NCBI GenBank assembly: GCA_963543015.1
Contig: CAUTYZ010000004.1
Span: forward strand, 62,001-126,000
DNA from: Alloscardovia sp963543015
GTDB lineage: Bacteria; Actinomycetota; Actinomycetes; Actinomycetales; Bifidobacteriaceae
Length of the DNA stretch: 64,000 nucleotides
Direction of reading: 5' to 3'
Shown here: positions 1 to 7,979 of the stretch, in pieces
How positions within the stretch are numbered: position 1 is the first letter of the stretch
Layout: each line of letters opens with the position of its first letter
Position numbers and translations under genes: made by a program
The notes under the pieces: generated by a model
The model's input: only the letters and a program-made list of their open reading frames with translations
What the model was told of the DNA's origin: nothing
Database searches by the model: none

Positions 1-859
1 GACCATTGACGAAAGCAATTGCAGCTTGGATTTTTGGAAGCATGCTTCCTGGAGCGAATTGATCTTGTGCAATGTACTCTTCAAGTTGAGCGACATTGAC
101 ACGTTCCAGCTTTTCTTGATCTGGCTTGTTGAAATTAACAAACACATAATCAACGCCGGTGAGAACAATGAAGAGATCGGCTTCTACCAATTCTGCAAGT
201 CTTTGTGAAGCAAAATCTTTATCGATAACTGCTTCAACGCCATGCAGATTTCTCTCTTCATCTTTCACGACTGGAATTCCACCACCGCCCGCTGCTATAA
301 CGATTTGACCGTGATCAATGAGCGTACGAATAGCATCAATTTCTTGAATATCTACTGGTTTTGGCGAGGCAACGACTTTTCTCCAACCACGTCCAGCATC
401 TTCTTTGAAAGTTGCTCCTGTTTTTTGAATTTCTTCGTGAGCTTCTTCTTCTGAATAGAATGGACCAATTGGCTTGCTCGGATGAGCAAATGCCGTGTCA
501 TCTCGATCTACAATGACCTGTGTCACGACGGAGGCAACTCCTTTTTCGATTCCTACATCATGCAATGCATTTTGTAATGCATTTTGCAACCAGAATCCGA
601 TACTTCCTTCTGTCATCGCAACGAGCGAATCAAGCGGGAATGCAGGATTTTTATCTGATGCGGCAGCCAAATGTTGGAGTAAAAGATTACCCACCTGCGG
701 ACCGTTACCATGGGTGATAATGAGATCATCACCATTTTTTACGAGCTTTACTAAATGTCTCGCTGTTTCCTCCAATGCTCTTTGCTGAGCTTGAGCCGAA
801 GGATCAGACGAAAGAATAGCATTACCCCCTAAAGCAACGACAATCTTCCGACCTACCAT
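1..859 (-). CDS. arcC: carbamate kinase (partial, C-terminus off the left edge)
   Basis: Carbamate kinase performs the last step of the arginine deiminase pathway: carbamoyl phosphate + ADP gives ATP, CO2 and ammonia, in the cytoplasm. About 286 N-terminal residues are present; the family is about 310 long, so the last part lies outside the window. Visible segments are VALGGNAIL near the N-terminus, THGNGPQVGN, MTEGSIGFW, the glycine loop AAGGGGIPVV, LTGVDYVF and FAPGSMLPKI, all typical of the family. The ATG at 859 has AAAGGAG about 10 nt upstream. It is the third gene of arcA-arcB-arcC on the minus strand, separated from arcB by a hairpin. Identification is firm. Confidence 0.93.
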   Translation of the reverse strand, partial: MVGRKIVVALGGNAILSSDPSAQAQQRALEETARHLVKLVKNGDDLIITHGNGPQVGNLLLQHLAAASDKNPAFPLDSLVAMTEGSIGFWLQNALQNALHDVGIEKGVASVVTQVIVDRDDTAFAHPSKPIGPFYSEEEAHEEIQKTGATFKEDAGRGWRKVVASPKPVDIQEIDAIRTLIDHGQIVIAAGGGGIPVVKDEERNLHGVEAVIDKDFASQRLAELVEADLFIVLTGVDYVFVNFNKPDQEKLERVNVAQLEEYIAQDQFAPGSMLPKIQAAIAFVNG

Positions 860-900
860 AATTCCGATTCTCCTTTGATATCGAAATACGTTTGAAAGAT

Positions 901-939
901 GTGAGGGCTGAACTAATCCTCATTAATCACAGCCCTCAC
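901..939 (-). terminator. intercistronic hairpin between arcB and arcC
   Basis: A perfect 10-bp inverted repeat (GTGAGGGCTG at 901-910, complement at 930-939) with a 19-nt loop lies in the arcB-arcC gap. On the minus strand it is followed by only a weak U-run, so it is more likely an attenuator or mRNA 3'-end stabiliser for arcAB than a full terminator. Function is inferred. Confidence 0.5.
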
Positions 940-960
940 GACAGTCACGTAGACACGTAA

Positions 961-1977
961 CTAGACCCGAGGAATGTAAAGATTTCCGAGGGTTGCAGCC
1001 ATAACAGCCTTGATGGTGTGCATGCGGTTTTCAGCCTGATCGAAGTGACGTGCATACTTGCTACGGAAGACCTCATCGGTTACTTCCATCTCTTCGACGC
1101 CAAACTTTTCAGCAACGCTCTTACCATAGACTGTTTCAGTATCATGGAATGCTGGCAGGCAGTGCAAGAAGATCAAATCTTCATTTCCAGCCTTCTTCAC
1201 CAGTTCCATATTGATCTGGTATGGCTTCAAAAGAGCAACGCGCTCTGCGAACTTATCTTCCTCACCCATGGATACCCAGACATCAGTGTAGAGGACATCT
1301 GCGCCCTTTACGGCTTCGTCAGCATCGTCGGTGATGAGAATGCGCGCACCGCTTTCTTGTGCAAATCCCTTCGCCAATTCCACAATTCCCTCTTCTGGGA
1401 ACAGTTCCTTTGGAGAGAAGATATGAACATTAACACCCAAAATCGCACCGGTTACCAAAAGGCTGTTAGCAACATTGTTACGACCATCGCCGCAGTATAC
1501 CAATGTCAAGCCTTCCAAATGACCGAAGTTTTCTTGAACTGTTAAGAAATCAGCCAACATTTGAGTTGGATGCCATTCGTCAGTCAAGCCATTCCATACA
1601 GGCACGCCAGAGAACTCAGCCAATTCCTCGACCTTGCGCTGACTAAAACCACGGAATTCAATACCGTCAAACATACGTCCCAGTACTTTTGCAGTATCCT
1701 CGGTTGATTCCTTCTTGCCTAACTGGATATCGTTTGCACCCAAATATTCTGGATGAGCACCGAGATCAATTGCAGCCGTCGTAAACGCAGAACGCGTACG
1801 GGTCGATGTCTTCTCAAAGAGAAGAGCAATATTCTTACCTGCTAAGTAATGATGCTCGATGTGTTCCTTCTTCAACCGCTTCAAATGCGCTGAAAGACCG
1901 ATGAGATATTCCAATTCAGCTCGGGTGAAATCTTTTTCCGCAAGGAAACTTCTGCCCTGGAATACAGAATCTGTCAT
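961..1977 (-). CDS. arcB: ornithine carbamoyltransferase (catabolic)
   Basis: This 338-residue protein is an ornithine carbamoyltransferase. In the arginine deiminase pathway it runs in the catabolic direction, splitting citrulline with phosphate into ornithine and carbamoyl phosphate. The carbamoyl-phosphate loop is seen as STRTRSAF around residues 57-64, with the GDGRNNVANS segment in the middle and the ornithine loop HCLPAFHD near residue 270. The length is normal for the family. It lies between arcA (110 bp upstream) and arcC on the same strand. The sequence alone cannot separate anabolic ArgF from catabolic ArcB; the operon context argues for ArcB. Confidence 0.95.
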   Translation of the reverse strand: MTDSVFQGRSFLAEKDFTRAELEYLIGLSAHLKRLKKEHIEHHYLAGKNIALLFEKTSTRTRSAFTTAAIDLGAHPEYLGANDIQLGKKESTEDTAKVLGRMFDGIEFRGFSQRKVEELAEFSGVPVWNGLTDEWHPTQMLADFLTVQENFGHLEGLTLVYCGDGRNNVANSLLVTGAILGVNVHIFSPKELFPEEGIVELAKGFAQESGARILITDDADEAVKGADVLYTDVWVSMGEEDKFAERVALLKPYQINMELVKKAGNEDLIFLHCLPAFHDTETVYGKSVAEKFGVEEMEVTDEVFRSKYARHFDQAENRMHTIKAVMAATLGNLYIPRV

Positions 1978-2086
1978 TGCTATCTTCTTTCTGTGTTATG
2001 AATTTGAATCATATACTTCCACGGTGGTGGCAGTGTAGAAATTCAATATGATGAATGTACTACACTGCTCCAACACAACAAGATAT

Positions 2087-3316
2087 TTAGATATCTTCGC
2101 GCTCGAATGGCATCGACATGCAACGTGGACCGCCGCGTCCGCGAACCAATTCACTTCCGCGTAGCTTGATGAGGCGCAATCCATGCTCTTCAAGGATCTT
2201 ATTCGTTTCAGCATTACGTGCGTAGACCACGACCACACCTGGAGCAATGGTGAGAGTATTCGAACCATCATTCCACTGTTCACGTGCTGCTGTGACGATA
2301 TTTCCACCGCCGCAACGGATAAGTTCAACCTTCTCTACTCCGAGGTTCTTCGCAAGGAGCTCTGCCAAGTCGCCCTTTTCTTCGACGACCTTGAGCTTTT
2401 CATCCTCGTACGTGACGGAGTAGACACGCAAATCGCCTTCGATTTCAGGGTGAATGGTGAACTTATCATAGTCGACCATGGTAAATACTGTGTCGAGATG
2501 CATGAACTTGCGATTGTTTGCAAATTCGAATGCCAAGACCTTCTTGAAGCCTACGTTCTTCTTGAAGATATTGACCAGGAGCTTCTCAATGGATGCTGCA
2601 TCCGTACGCTGCGAAATACCTACAGCCAAAACATCCTTAGAGAGTACGAGCTCATCGCCACCCTCGATACGAGTATCTTCGCCACGATGGTAAACCAAAT
2701 CTACCTTGCCACCGTAAATTGGATGATACTTAAAGATGTACTTGCCGTAGAGAGTTTCGCGATTGCGAGTATCAGCAAACATATGATTGAGAGAAACTGC
2801 ATTTCCGATGCATCCAAATGGATCGCGAGTGAAATACAGGTTTGGCATTGGATCAATTGCAAATGGATAATCCGATTCCACTAAATCAGTCAATCCCTTA
2901 GCATCAGATGGGATTGCTGGCAGTTCAGACTTCTGGAAGCCTGCCATTGTCTTTTCAATGAGTTCTTGATTATCTTCGATATCATTGAGCAACTGCCGGA
3001 TGACATTCTTTGTCTCGCGTCCGCGAATATTTGCCTCGTCGAGATATTCTTCAATGAATTCCTGCCGGATTTCAGGAGTAGTCAAGGACTCTGCAGCTAG
3101 CTTTTCAAGATAGAGTACTTCCACCCCCTCATTACGCAGTGCTTCAGCAAAAGCATCGTGCTCAGCTTGTGCAGCTTCCAAATAAGGAATGTCATCAAAG
3201 AGAAGTCGCTCGAGGTAATCTGGCATGAGGTTTTCGAGCTCTTTGCCAGGACGATGAAGCAATACTTTCTTCAGCTTCCCGATTTCGGAGAAGACATGAA
3301 TTGGGTGCTCAGACAT
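2087..3316 (-). CDS. arcA: arginine deiminase
   Basis: Arginine deiminase hydrolyses arginine to citrulline and ammonia, opening a pathway that yields ATP and raises pH. The 409-residue length is typical. Visible family motifs are FTRDPF, EGGDELVLSKD, MHLDTVFTM (catalytic His region) and the C-terminal GGPRCMSMPFERED, where Cys399 is the nucleophile. It is the first gene of the arc operon, with a CRP/FNR-type palindrome embedded in its promoter 65-82 nt upstream of the ATG. The pathway is not common in bifidobacteria, which makes it a useful strain marker (family knowledge, not checked). Confidence 0.96.
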   Translation of the reverse strand: MSEHPIHVFSEIGKLKKVLLHRPGKELENLMPDYLERLLFDDIPYLEAAQAEHDAFAEALRNEGVEVLYLEKLAAESLTTPEIRQEFIEEYLDEANIRGRETKNVIRQLLNDIEDNQELIEKTMAGFQKSELPAIPSDAKGLTDLVESDYPFAIDPMPNLYFTRDPFGCIGNAVSLNHMFADTRNRETLYGKYIFKYHPIYGGKVDLVYHRGEDTRIEGGDELVLSKDVLAVGISQRTDAASIEKLLVNIFKKNVGFKKVLAFEFANNRKFMHLDTVFTMVDYDKFTIHPEIEGDLRVYSVTYEDEKLKVVEEKGDLAELLAKNLGVEKVELIRCGGGNIVTAAREQWNDGSNTLTIAPGVVVVYARNAETNKILEEHGLRLIKLRGSELVRGRGGPRCMSMPFEREDI

Positions 3317-3369
3317 TATCGTGCTCCTTTACACTAGTCGTTTTCACACTTCATTGTCGCGACACAACC

Positions 3370-3398
3370 AATATACCACTTTGTGATATATGTCACAA
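3370..3398 (-). promoter_or_regulatory. arcA promoter with CRP/FNR (ArcR)-type palindrome
   Basis: On the minus strand, TTGTGA (3398-3393) and TATATT (3375-3370) are spaced by 17 nt and form a good -35/-10 pair. The -35 half lies inside the perfect palindrome TTGTGA-N6-TCACAA (3381-3398), which matches the TGTGA-N6-TCACA consensus of CRP/FNR-family regulators. ArcR, a member of that family, binds such sites in front of arc operons in Firmicutes. Here the palindrome centre is near -26, between the two promoter boxes, which would favour repression rather than activation. That last point is inference. Confidence 0.7.
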
Positions 3399-3493
3399 AT
3401 CAGCCCATTTTTGCTAGGAATTTCCTGATAATGCGTGTTGCGCGAATTTTTAATGTTATCGTTCACATTTTCATGTTTTAAGGAAGAATTCAT
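3399..3493. other. non-coding spacer between the arc promoter and pnp terminator
   Basis: This is AT-rich sequence between the arcA promoter and the 3' end of the pnp transcript. I see no gene or further strong motif in it. Confidence 0.5.
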
Positions 3494-3524
3494 ACAAAAA
3501 GGGCCAGCTCATAAGAGCCAGCCC
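3494..3524 (-). terminator. rho-independent terminator of pnp
   Basis: In minus-strand RNA this is a 10-bp stem with two internal G-U wobbles (arms 3515-3524 and 3501-3510), loop UUAU, followed by five U (complement of 3496-3500). It lies just beyond the pnp stop codon. Confidence 0.85.
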
Positions 3525-3556
3525 TTACTTTTCTCAGTTAGAGAAGAACGCGTCTT

Positions 3557-6232
3557 TTAGTTTTCGAATGGATCGAAATCGCGACGTACTCGGCGACGTG
3601 GTCGCTCGCTGCGTTCAGCACGTTCTGCGCGGTAATCATCATACGAATCATCCACTGCGTAACGTGGGTTTTCGCGGCGATCATTGCGACGGTCAGAACG
3701 GTCGTTACGACGTTCAGAGCGCTCAGAACGATCATTGCGATCGCGATCAGAGCGTTCGGATCGATCATAACGGTCGCGGTCATCATAGCGACGGGAACGA
3801 TCAGAGCGTTCATAACGATCGTCGCGATCATCGTAACGGTCAGTACGTTCCGTGCGATCGTAGCGTTCTGCACGATCATCGCGATCGTCATAGCGAGAAC
3901 GGCGATCATCGCGGTCATAACGATCCTCACGGTTATTACGACGTGGACGACGGTCAGAACGTTCACGGCGATCCGAACGATCTTCACGATCGAAACGCTC
4001 ACGACGTGGACGCTCGGACGATGCTTCTTGGTTTTCGAAACCAGGAATTGCCAAGGAAATCTTGCCACGATCATCGACAGACTGAACCACTACTTCGACT
4101 GTATCATTTTCCTTGAGTACATCGTCTACAGCATCGATACGCTCGCCGTTTGCGAGGTTACGAATCTGAGAGATGTGGAGCAAGCCATCAGTTCCAGGAA
4201 GCAAGTTAACAAAAGCACCGAAGCTTGTGGTCTTTACAACGGTTCCGTTGAAGACTTCGCCTGCTTCTGGAACATGTGGGTTTGCAATCTGGTCGACAAG
4301 CTTCTTAGCAGCTTCAGCAGCTTCGCCACCTTCAGAAGAGATAAATACCGTACCGTCATCTTCGATAGAGATTTCAGCACCGGTCTCTTCCTGAATCTGG
4401 TTAATCATCTTGCCCTTAGGACCGATAACTTCACCAATCTTGTCTACAGGAACAGTAGTAGTGATAATGCGTGGAGCGTATGGGCTCATTTCTGCAATAC
4501 CATCAATGCACTCTGTGATAACGTCCAAAATGGTTGTACGTGCTTCCTTTGCCTGCTGCAATGCTGCTGCGAGGACGTCTGCAGGAATACCATCGAGCTT
4601 GGTATCGAGCTGCAATGCAGTAATGAATTCAGAAGTACCTGCAACCTTGAAGTCCATATCGCCGAATGCATCTTCTGCACCGAGGATATCTGTCAAAGTC
4701 TTGAAGATATGCTGACCATCGACATCGCCAGATACGAGCCCCATAGCGATACCAGCAACTGGAGCCTTAATTGGCACACCAGAAGCCATCAAAGACAATG
4801 TGGAAGCGCAGACAGAACCCATAGAAGTGGAACCGTTCGAACCAATTGCTTCAGATACTTGGCGAATTGCGTATGGGAACTCTTCACGACTTGGAAGTAC
4901 TGGAACGAGTGCGCGCTCTGCCAATGCACCGTGACCAATTTCGCGACGCTTTGGCGAACCTACACGACCAGTCTCACCGGTGGAGTATGGAGGCATTTCA
5001 TAGTTATGCATGTATGTCTTGGTCGTTGGACCAGACAATGCATCCATCTGCTGCTCCATCTTGAGCATGTTCAAGGTGGTTACACCGAGAATCTGTGTTT
5101 CTCCACGCTGGAAGAGAGCAGAACCATGTACACGTGGGATGATGTCTACTTCAGCAGAAAGCGTACGAATATCGCGCAATCCGCGACCATCGATACGATA
5201 ATCTTCAGTCAAGATACGACGACGAACGATTTGGCGCTGCAATTCCTTGAATGCGTTGCCAATTTCCTTTTCCTTTTCCGCCTCATCCATATCTTCAAAC
5301 TCGTTTGCAAGTGTATCCTTGACAACCTGCTTGATTCCTGCGATACGGTCTTGACGTGGAAGCTTCTCCGCAATGGACAATGCTTCATTCAAATCGTTAT
5401 GCACAATCTCGTCGATGCGTGCATACAATTCGTCGGTATATTCTGGGAAGAGCTGGAATTCCTTAGTTTCCTTAGCAGCCAATGCTTTGAGCTCATTCTG
5501 AGCTTCGCAGATAACCTTAATGAAAGGCTTTGCTGCTTCCAAACCACCTGCAACTACTTCCTCATCTGGCTTAATCTGGCCTTCATTGTAAATGAGGTTC
5601 CATGCGTTCTTGCCAGCACCTGCTTCAATCATTGCGATAGCAACATCGCCATTTTCGATGACGCGACCTGCGACAACGAGTTCGAAGACAGCTCGCTCAC
5701 GCTCAGACCAGCGTGGGAATGCAACCCACTGACCGTCGATGAGAGCCAAACGCAAACCAGATACTGGACCGCTGAATGGAAGACCAGAGATCATCGTGGA
5801 TGCAGAAGCAGCATTCATAGCTACCATGTCATATGCATCATCTGGATGAATAGAAAGAACTGTTTCCACAACCTGTACTTCATTACGAAGAGTGTGTGGG
5901 AAGAGTGGACGCAATGGACGGTCAATAATGCGAGCCGCCAATGTTGCCTCAGTAGATGGTCGACCTTCGCGACGGAAGAAGGAGCCAGGAATCTTTCCTG
6001 CTGCATACATCTTCTCTTCAACATCTACAGTAAGTGGGAAGAAATCATAATTTTCCTTTGGACTGCTACCAGCTGTTGTGGTAGACAAAATCATGGTTTC
6101 TCCGTCAAGATAAGCTGCCACTGCCCCATCAGCCTGCTGTGCGAGACGTCCCGTCTCGAAGCGCAATGTACGCTTGCCAAATGCGCCGTTATCGATTACG
6201 GCTTCTACTGCTTTAATTTCGGGACCCTGCAC
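3557..6232 (-). CDS. pnp: polyribonucleotide nucleotidyltransferase (PNPase) with RD-rich tail
   Basis: PNPase is a phosphorolytic 3'-5' exoribonuclease and, in actinobacteria, also a 3'-tailing enzyme. The 891-residue protein has two RNase PH cores, the KH domain (VDKIGEVIGPKGKMINQIQ) and an S1 domain (GTVVKTTSFGAFVNLLPG). From about residue 745 to near the end it carries a low-complexity tail of R/D/S/Y in short imperfect repeats such as DRYDDRDDR and ERSDRSRR. This tail makes it longer than the usual ~710-730 residues. The start is GTG at 6232, with AAGGAGG closely upstream. It follows rpsO in the conserved rpsO-pnp order. Confidence 0.97.
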   Translation of the reverse strand: MQGPEIKAVEAVIDNGAFGKRTLRFETGRLAQQADGAVAAYLDGETMILSTTTAGSSPKENYDFFPLTVDVEEKMYAAGKIPGSFFRREGRPSTEATLAARIIDRPLRPLFPHTLRNEVQVVETVLSIHPDDAYDMVAMNAASASTMISGLPFSGPVSGLRLALIDGQWVAFPRWSERERAVFELVVAGRVIENGDVAIAMIEAGAGKNAWNLIYNEGQIKPDEEVVAGGLEAAKPFIKVICEAQNELKALAAKETKEFQLFPEYTDELYARIDEIVHNDLNEALSIAEKLPRQDRIAGIKQVVKDTLANEFEDMDEAEKEKEIGNAFKELQRQIVRRRILTEDYRIDGRGLRDIRTLSAEVDIIPRVHGSALFQRGETQILGVTTLNMLKMEQQMDALSGPTTKTYMHNYEMPPYSTGETGRVGSPKRREIGHGALAERALVPVLPSREEFPYAIRQVSEAIGSNGSTSMGSVCASTLSLMASGVPIKAPVAGIAMGLVSGDVDGQHIFKTLTDILGAEDAFGDMDFKVAGTSEFITALQLDTKLDGIPADVLAAALQQAKEARTTILDVITECIDGIAEMSPYAPRIITTTVPVDKIGEVIGPKGKMINQIQEETGAEISIEDDGTVFISSEGGEAAEAAKKLVDQIANPHVPEAGEVFNGTVVKTTSFGAFVNLLPGTDGLLHISQIRNLANGERIDAVDDVLKENDTVEVVVQSVDDRGKISLAIPGFENQEASSERPRRERFDREDRSDRRERSDRRPRRNNREDRYDRDDRRSRYDDRDDRAERYDRTERTDRYDDRDDRYERSDRSRRYDDRDRYDRSERSDRDRNDRSERSERRNDRSDRRNDRRENPRYAVDDSYDDYRAERAERSERPRRRVRRDFDPFEN

Positions 6233-6285
6233 GGGTTCCTCCTTATATCATTCAACTACCTACTTGCTTCTTTCTTTTGCACATA

Positions 6286-6306
6286 GTGGGGAGGCCCTCT
6301 CCCCGC
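6286..6306 (-). promoter_or_regulatory. hairpin in the pnp 5' leader
   Basis: The inverted repeat GGGGAG...CTCCCC, extendable to about 8 bp with a 5-nt loop, lies about 55 nt upstream of the pnp GTG with no U-run behind it. In enterobacteria the pnp leader holds an RNase III-processed stem used for autoregulation; a comparable role here is only a suggestion. Confidence 0.4.
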
Positions 6307-6324
6307 TGGTACCTACGTCTATAT

Positions 6325-6352
6325 GCAAAAAGAGCCCAAGCAAAGCCTGGGC
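6325..6352 (-). terminator. rho-independent terminator of rpsO
   Basis: An 8-bp stem (6345-6352 with 6334-6341) and 3-nt loop are followed in minus-strand RNA by UCUUUUUGC. It sits 10 bp past the rpsO stop and separates rpsO from pnp transcription. Confidence 0.85.
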
Positions 6353-6361
6353 ACAGAAGAC

Positions 6362-6631
6362 TTAGTGACGCAAACCGAGACGCTCAATCAAAGAACGGTA
6401 ACGGTTAATGTCTACGCCTCGCAAATAACCAAGAAGACGACGACGTTCACCAACCATGAGAAGAAGACCGCGACCAGAGTGATAGTCGTGCTTGTTTTCC
6501 TTCATGTGTGCTGTCAAGTCGTTGATACGCTTGGTGAGCAATGCCACCTGTACTTCAGGGGAACCTGTGTCACCCTCGTGAGTTGCGTATTCAGCAATAA
6601 TTGCCTGCTTTTCTGTCTTTGAAAGTGCCAT
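6362..6631 (-). CDS. rpsO: 30S ribosomal protein S15
   Basis: The 89-residue product is ribosomal protein S15, an early binder of 16S rRNA in the 30S platform. The sequence shows the family's conserved stretches GDTGSPEVQVALLT, KHDYHSGRGLLLMVGERRRLL and the ending RSLIERLGLR. The start was set at 6631 (MALSKTEK), preceded by AAGGAG, rather than an in-frame ATG 12 codons upstream, because the family starts there. It lies directly upstream of pnp, as in many bacteria. Confidence 0.97.
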   Translation of the reverse strand: MALSKTEKQAIIAEYATHEGDTGSPEVQVALLTKRINDLTAHMKENKHDYHSGRGLLLMVGERRRLLGYLRGVDINRYRSLIERLGLRH

Positions 6632-6739
6632 AGCATTCTCCTTCATAATCATTGTTGCGCGGTGCAATCATCCCTGTGATGAAGCGCTCTGTATCCGCGG
6701 GCGAAACACGCCACTAGATATTGTACATATACAGATATA

Positions 6740-6775
6740 CAAAACTCCTGCATGCACGTTATGCACATACAGGAG
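6740..6775 (-). terminator. terminator of mscL
   Basis: An inverted repeat built on CTCCTGCATG/CATACAGGAG (one mismatch, 11-nt loop) is followed on the minus strand by TTTTG. It lies about 30 bp after the mscL stop. Confidence 0.65.
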
Positions 6776-6804
6776 TCATATCACATGCTCGTAGCATGGA
6801 AAAC

Positions 6805-7227
6805 TTATGCGTTCTTTTCCTTCAAAAGATCGCGAATCTCATGCAAAGCATCCAAAGTAAGCTTTTCTACAGAAGGCTCTTCTGCAGCCTGAGCTTCAGC
6901 TTCTTCAGCATCCTTCTTAGCGCGAGCTTCGGAAACTTCCTTGAACTTGTTCATTGGCAAAACAATGCAGAAGTAAACAGCGATGGCGATAATCAGGAAG
7001 TTAATCAATGCAGTAAGAATTGCGCCGAAAGAAATAGTTGCACCGTTAAACGTAATCTTGAGCAAGTCGGACATGTCTGGCTTGCCGAAAATCATCGCAA
7101 CCAATGGGTTGATGAAGTTGTTAACGATCGAATTAACTACCGCTGTAACAGCGCCACCCATAACGACACCGACAGCCATGTCGACGACATTACCGCGCGA
7201 AATAAATTCTCTAAAACCTTTAATCAT
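6805..7227 (-). CDS. mscL: large-conductance mechanosensitive channel
   Basis: MscL is a homopentameric membrane channel that opens under membrane tension to release solutes in osmotic downshock. The 140-residue protein has the typical N-terminal amphipathic helix (MIKGFREFISRGNVVDMAVG), TM1 with AVGVVMGGAVTAVV, a short loop (FGKPDMSDL), TM2 (FLIIAIAVYFCIVLP) and a charged cytoplasmic helix. An in-frame ATG six codons further upstream exists, but 7227 fits the family start and has AAAGGGA upstream. Confidence 0.95.
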   Translation of the reverse strand: MIKGFREFISRGNVVDMAVGVVMGGAVTAVVNSIVNNFINPLVAMIFGKPDMSDLLKITFNGATISFGAILTALINFLIIAIAVYFCIVLPMNKFKEVSEARAKKDAEEAEAQAAEEPSVEKLTLDALHEIRDLLKEKNA

Positions 7228-7256
7228 GAGTTCCCTTTCTCTCACCTATGAGCGGT

Positions 7257-7979
7257 CTAAATCAGACCACCGAACATAGCTACAATTAAACCACATAATT
7301 CGATAATAAAGAATCCAGCAAATGCTGCCCAGCTGCGGGTAAAAATATTTAGTCGAGACTCTTTGCGTATGAACAAAAGAGCAATGACGTAGATGACGAT
7401 AAAGACACCTAACGCCCACGCAGAGCAGAGAATTCCAGCATTTATGCCATTTGCATATGGGGATTGAGATCCGAAGATTACTTTCGTTCCCCACCAATAA
7501 TCCGGACGGAACATGGCGATGCCCGAAAGATATTGCTCACAGGCGAAAGTGATATATGCCACAACGCCCCATGTACGCCACGCGGATTCAATAGTTGCGA
7601 GCGCTAAGGCAAGCATCGTCACTACCATCGTAATCCAGCTAATGATAGCCCACCCAATAGGCTGTACCTGTGTCAAGAACCAGATAGTGCGTGTAGTTTT
7701 GTACACAGCACTGTATCGTCCTACGCCATAAGGCAGCGTTACTACCAGTAAAACGAGGAGCGCCACAACAACGTATTTCCATGGATTGGATTTTTTGGAA
7801 CGCTGTGCATCAGCAATGGAAATTTGCTCATTGGTTGCTGTCGCCACGATAGCGTCAACAGCAACCTTCTCCTGATTGATGCTACGTTCCTCTCTCGCAG
7901 CCTTTTTATCAGCAGCGGAATCAGCTGAGAGACCGTTCTTGAAAAAAATCACAATTTTATTATTTCCTTTACCGGCCAT
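7257..7979 (-). CDS. polytopic membrane protein of a glycan operon
   Basis: I do not recognise a named family. The 240-residue product has a ~65-residue charged cytoplasmic N-terminus and then about five hydrophobic segments (roughly residues 68-88, 100-130, 137-157, 185-210, 218-240). Its start overlaps the end of the upstream glycosyltransferase by 11 nt, which indicates translational coupling. Its role is therefore probably in making or exporting the same cell-surface glycan. Function is inference from context only. Confidence 0.75.
   Translation of the reverse strand: MAGKGNNKIVIFFKNGLSADSAADKKAAREERSINQEKVAVDAIVATATNEQISIADAQRSKKSNPWKYVVVALLVLLVVTLPYGVGRYSAVYKTTRTIWFLTQVQPIGWAIISWITMVVTMLALALATIESAWRTWGVVAYITFACEQYLSGIAMFRPDYWWGTKVIFGSQSPYANGINAGILCSAWALGVFIVIYVIALLFIRKESRLNIFTRSWAAFAGFFIIELCGLIVAMFGGLI

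Noticed and set aside
1018..1545. Plus-strand frames of 175-233 codons across arcB and arcA
   Set aside because: Antisense shadows of clear enzymes; no ribosome site or domain.
3580..4020. Tandem DNA repeats or CRISPR-like array in the R/D-rich pnp tail
   Set aside because: Repeats are irregular, coding and lack a repeat-spacer structure; no CRISPR array seen anywhere in the window.
4028..6286. A 752-codon open frame on the plus strand across pnp
   Set aside because: It is antisense to the well-conserved pnp gene and its protein looks like random sequence rich in Cys and Asn; the frame is open because of pnp codon choice.
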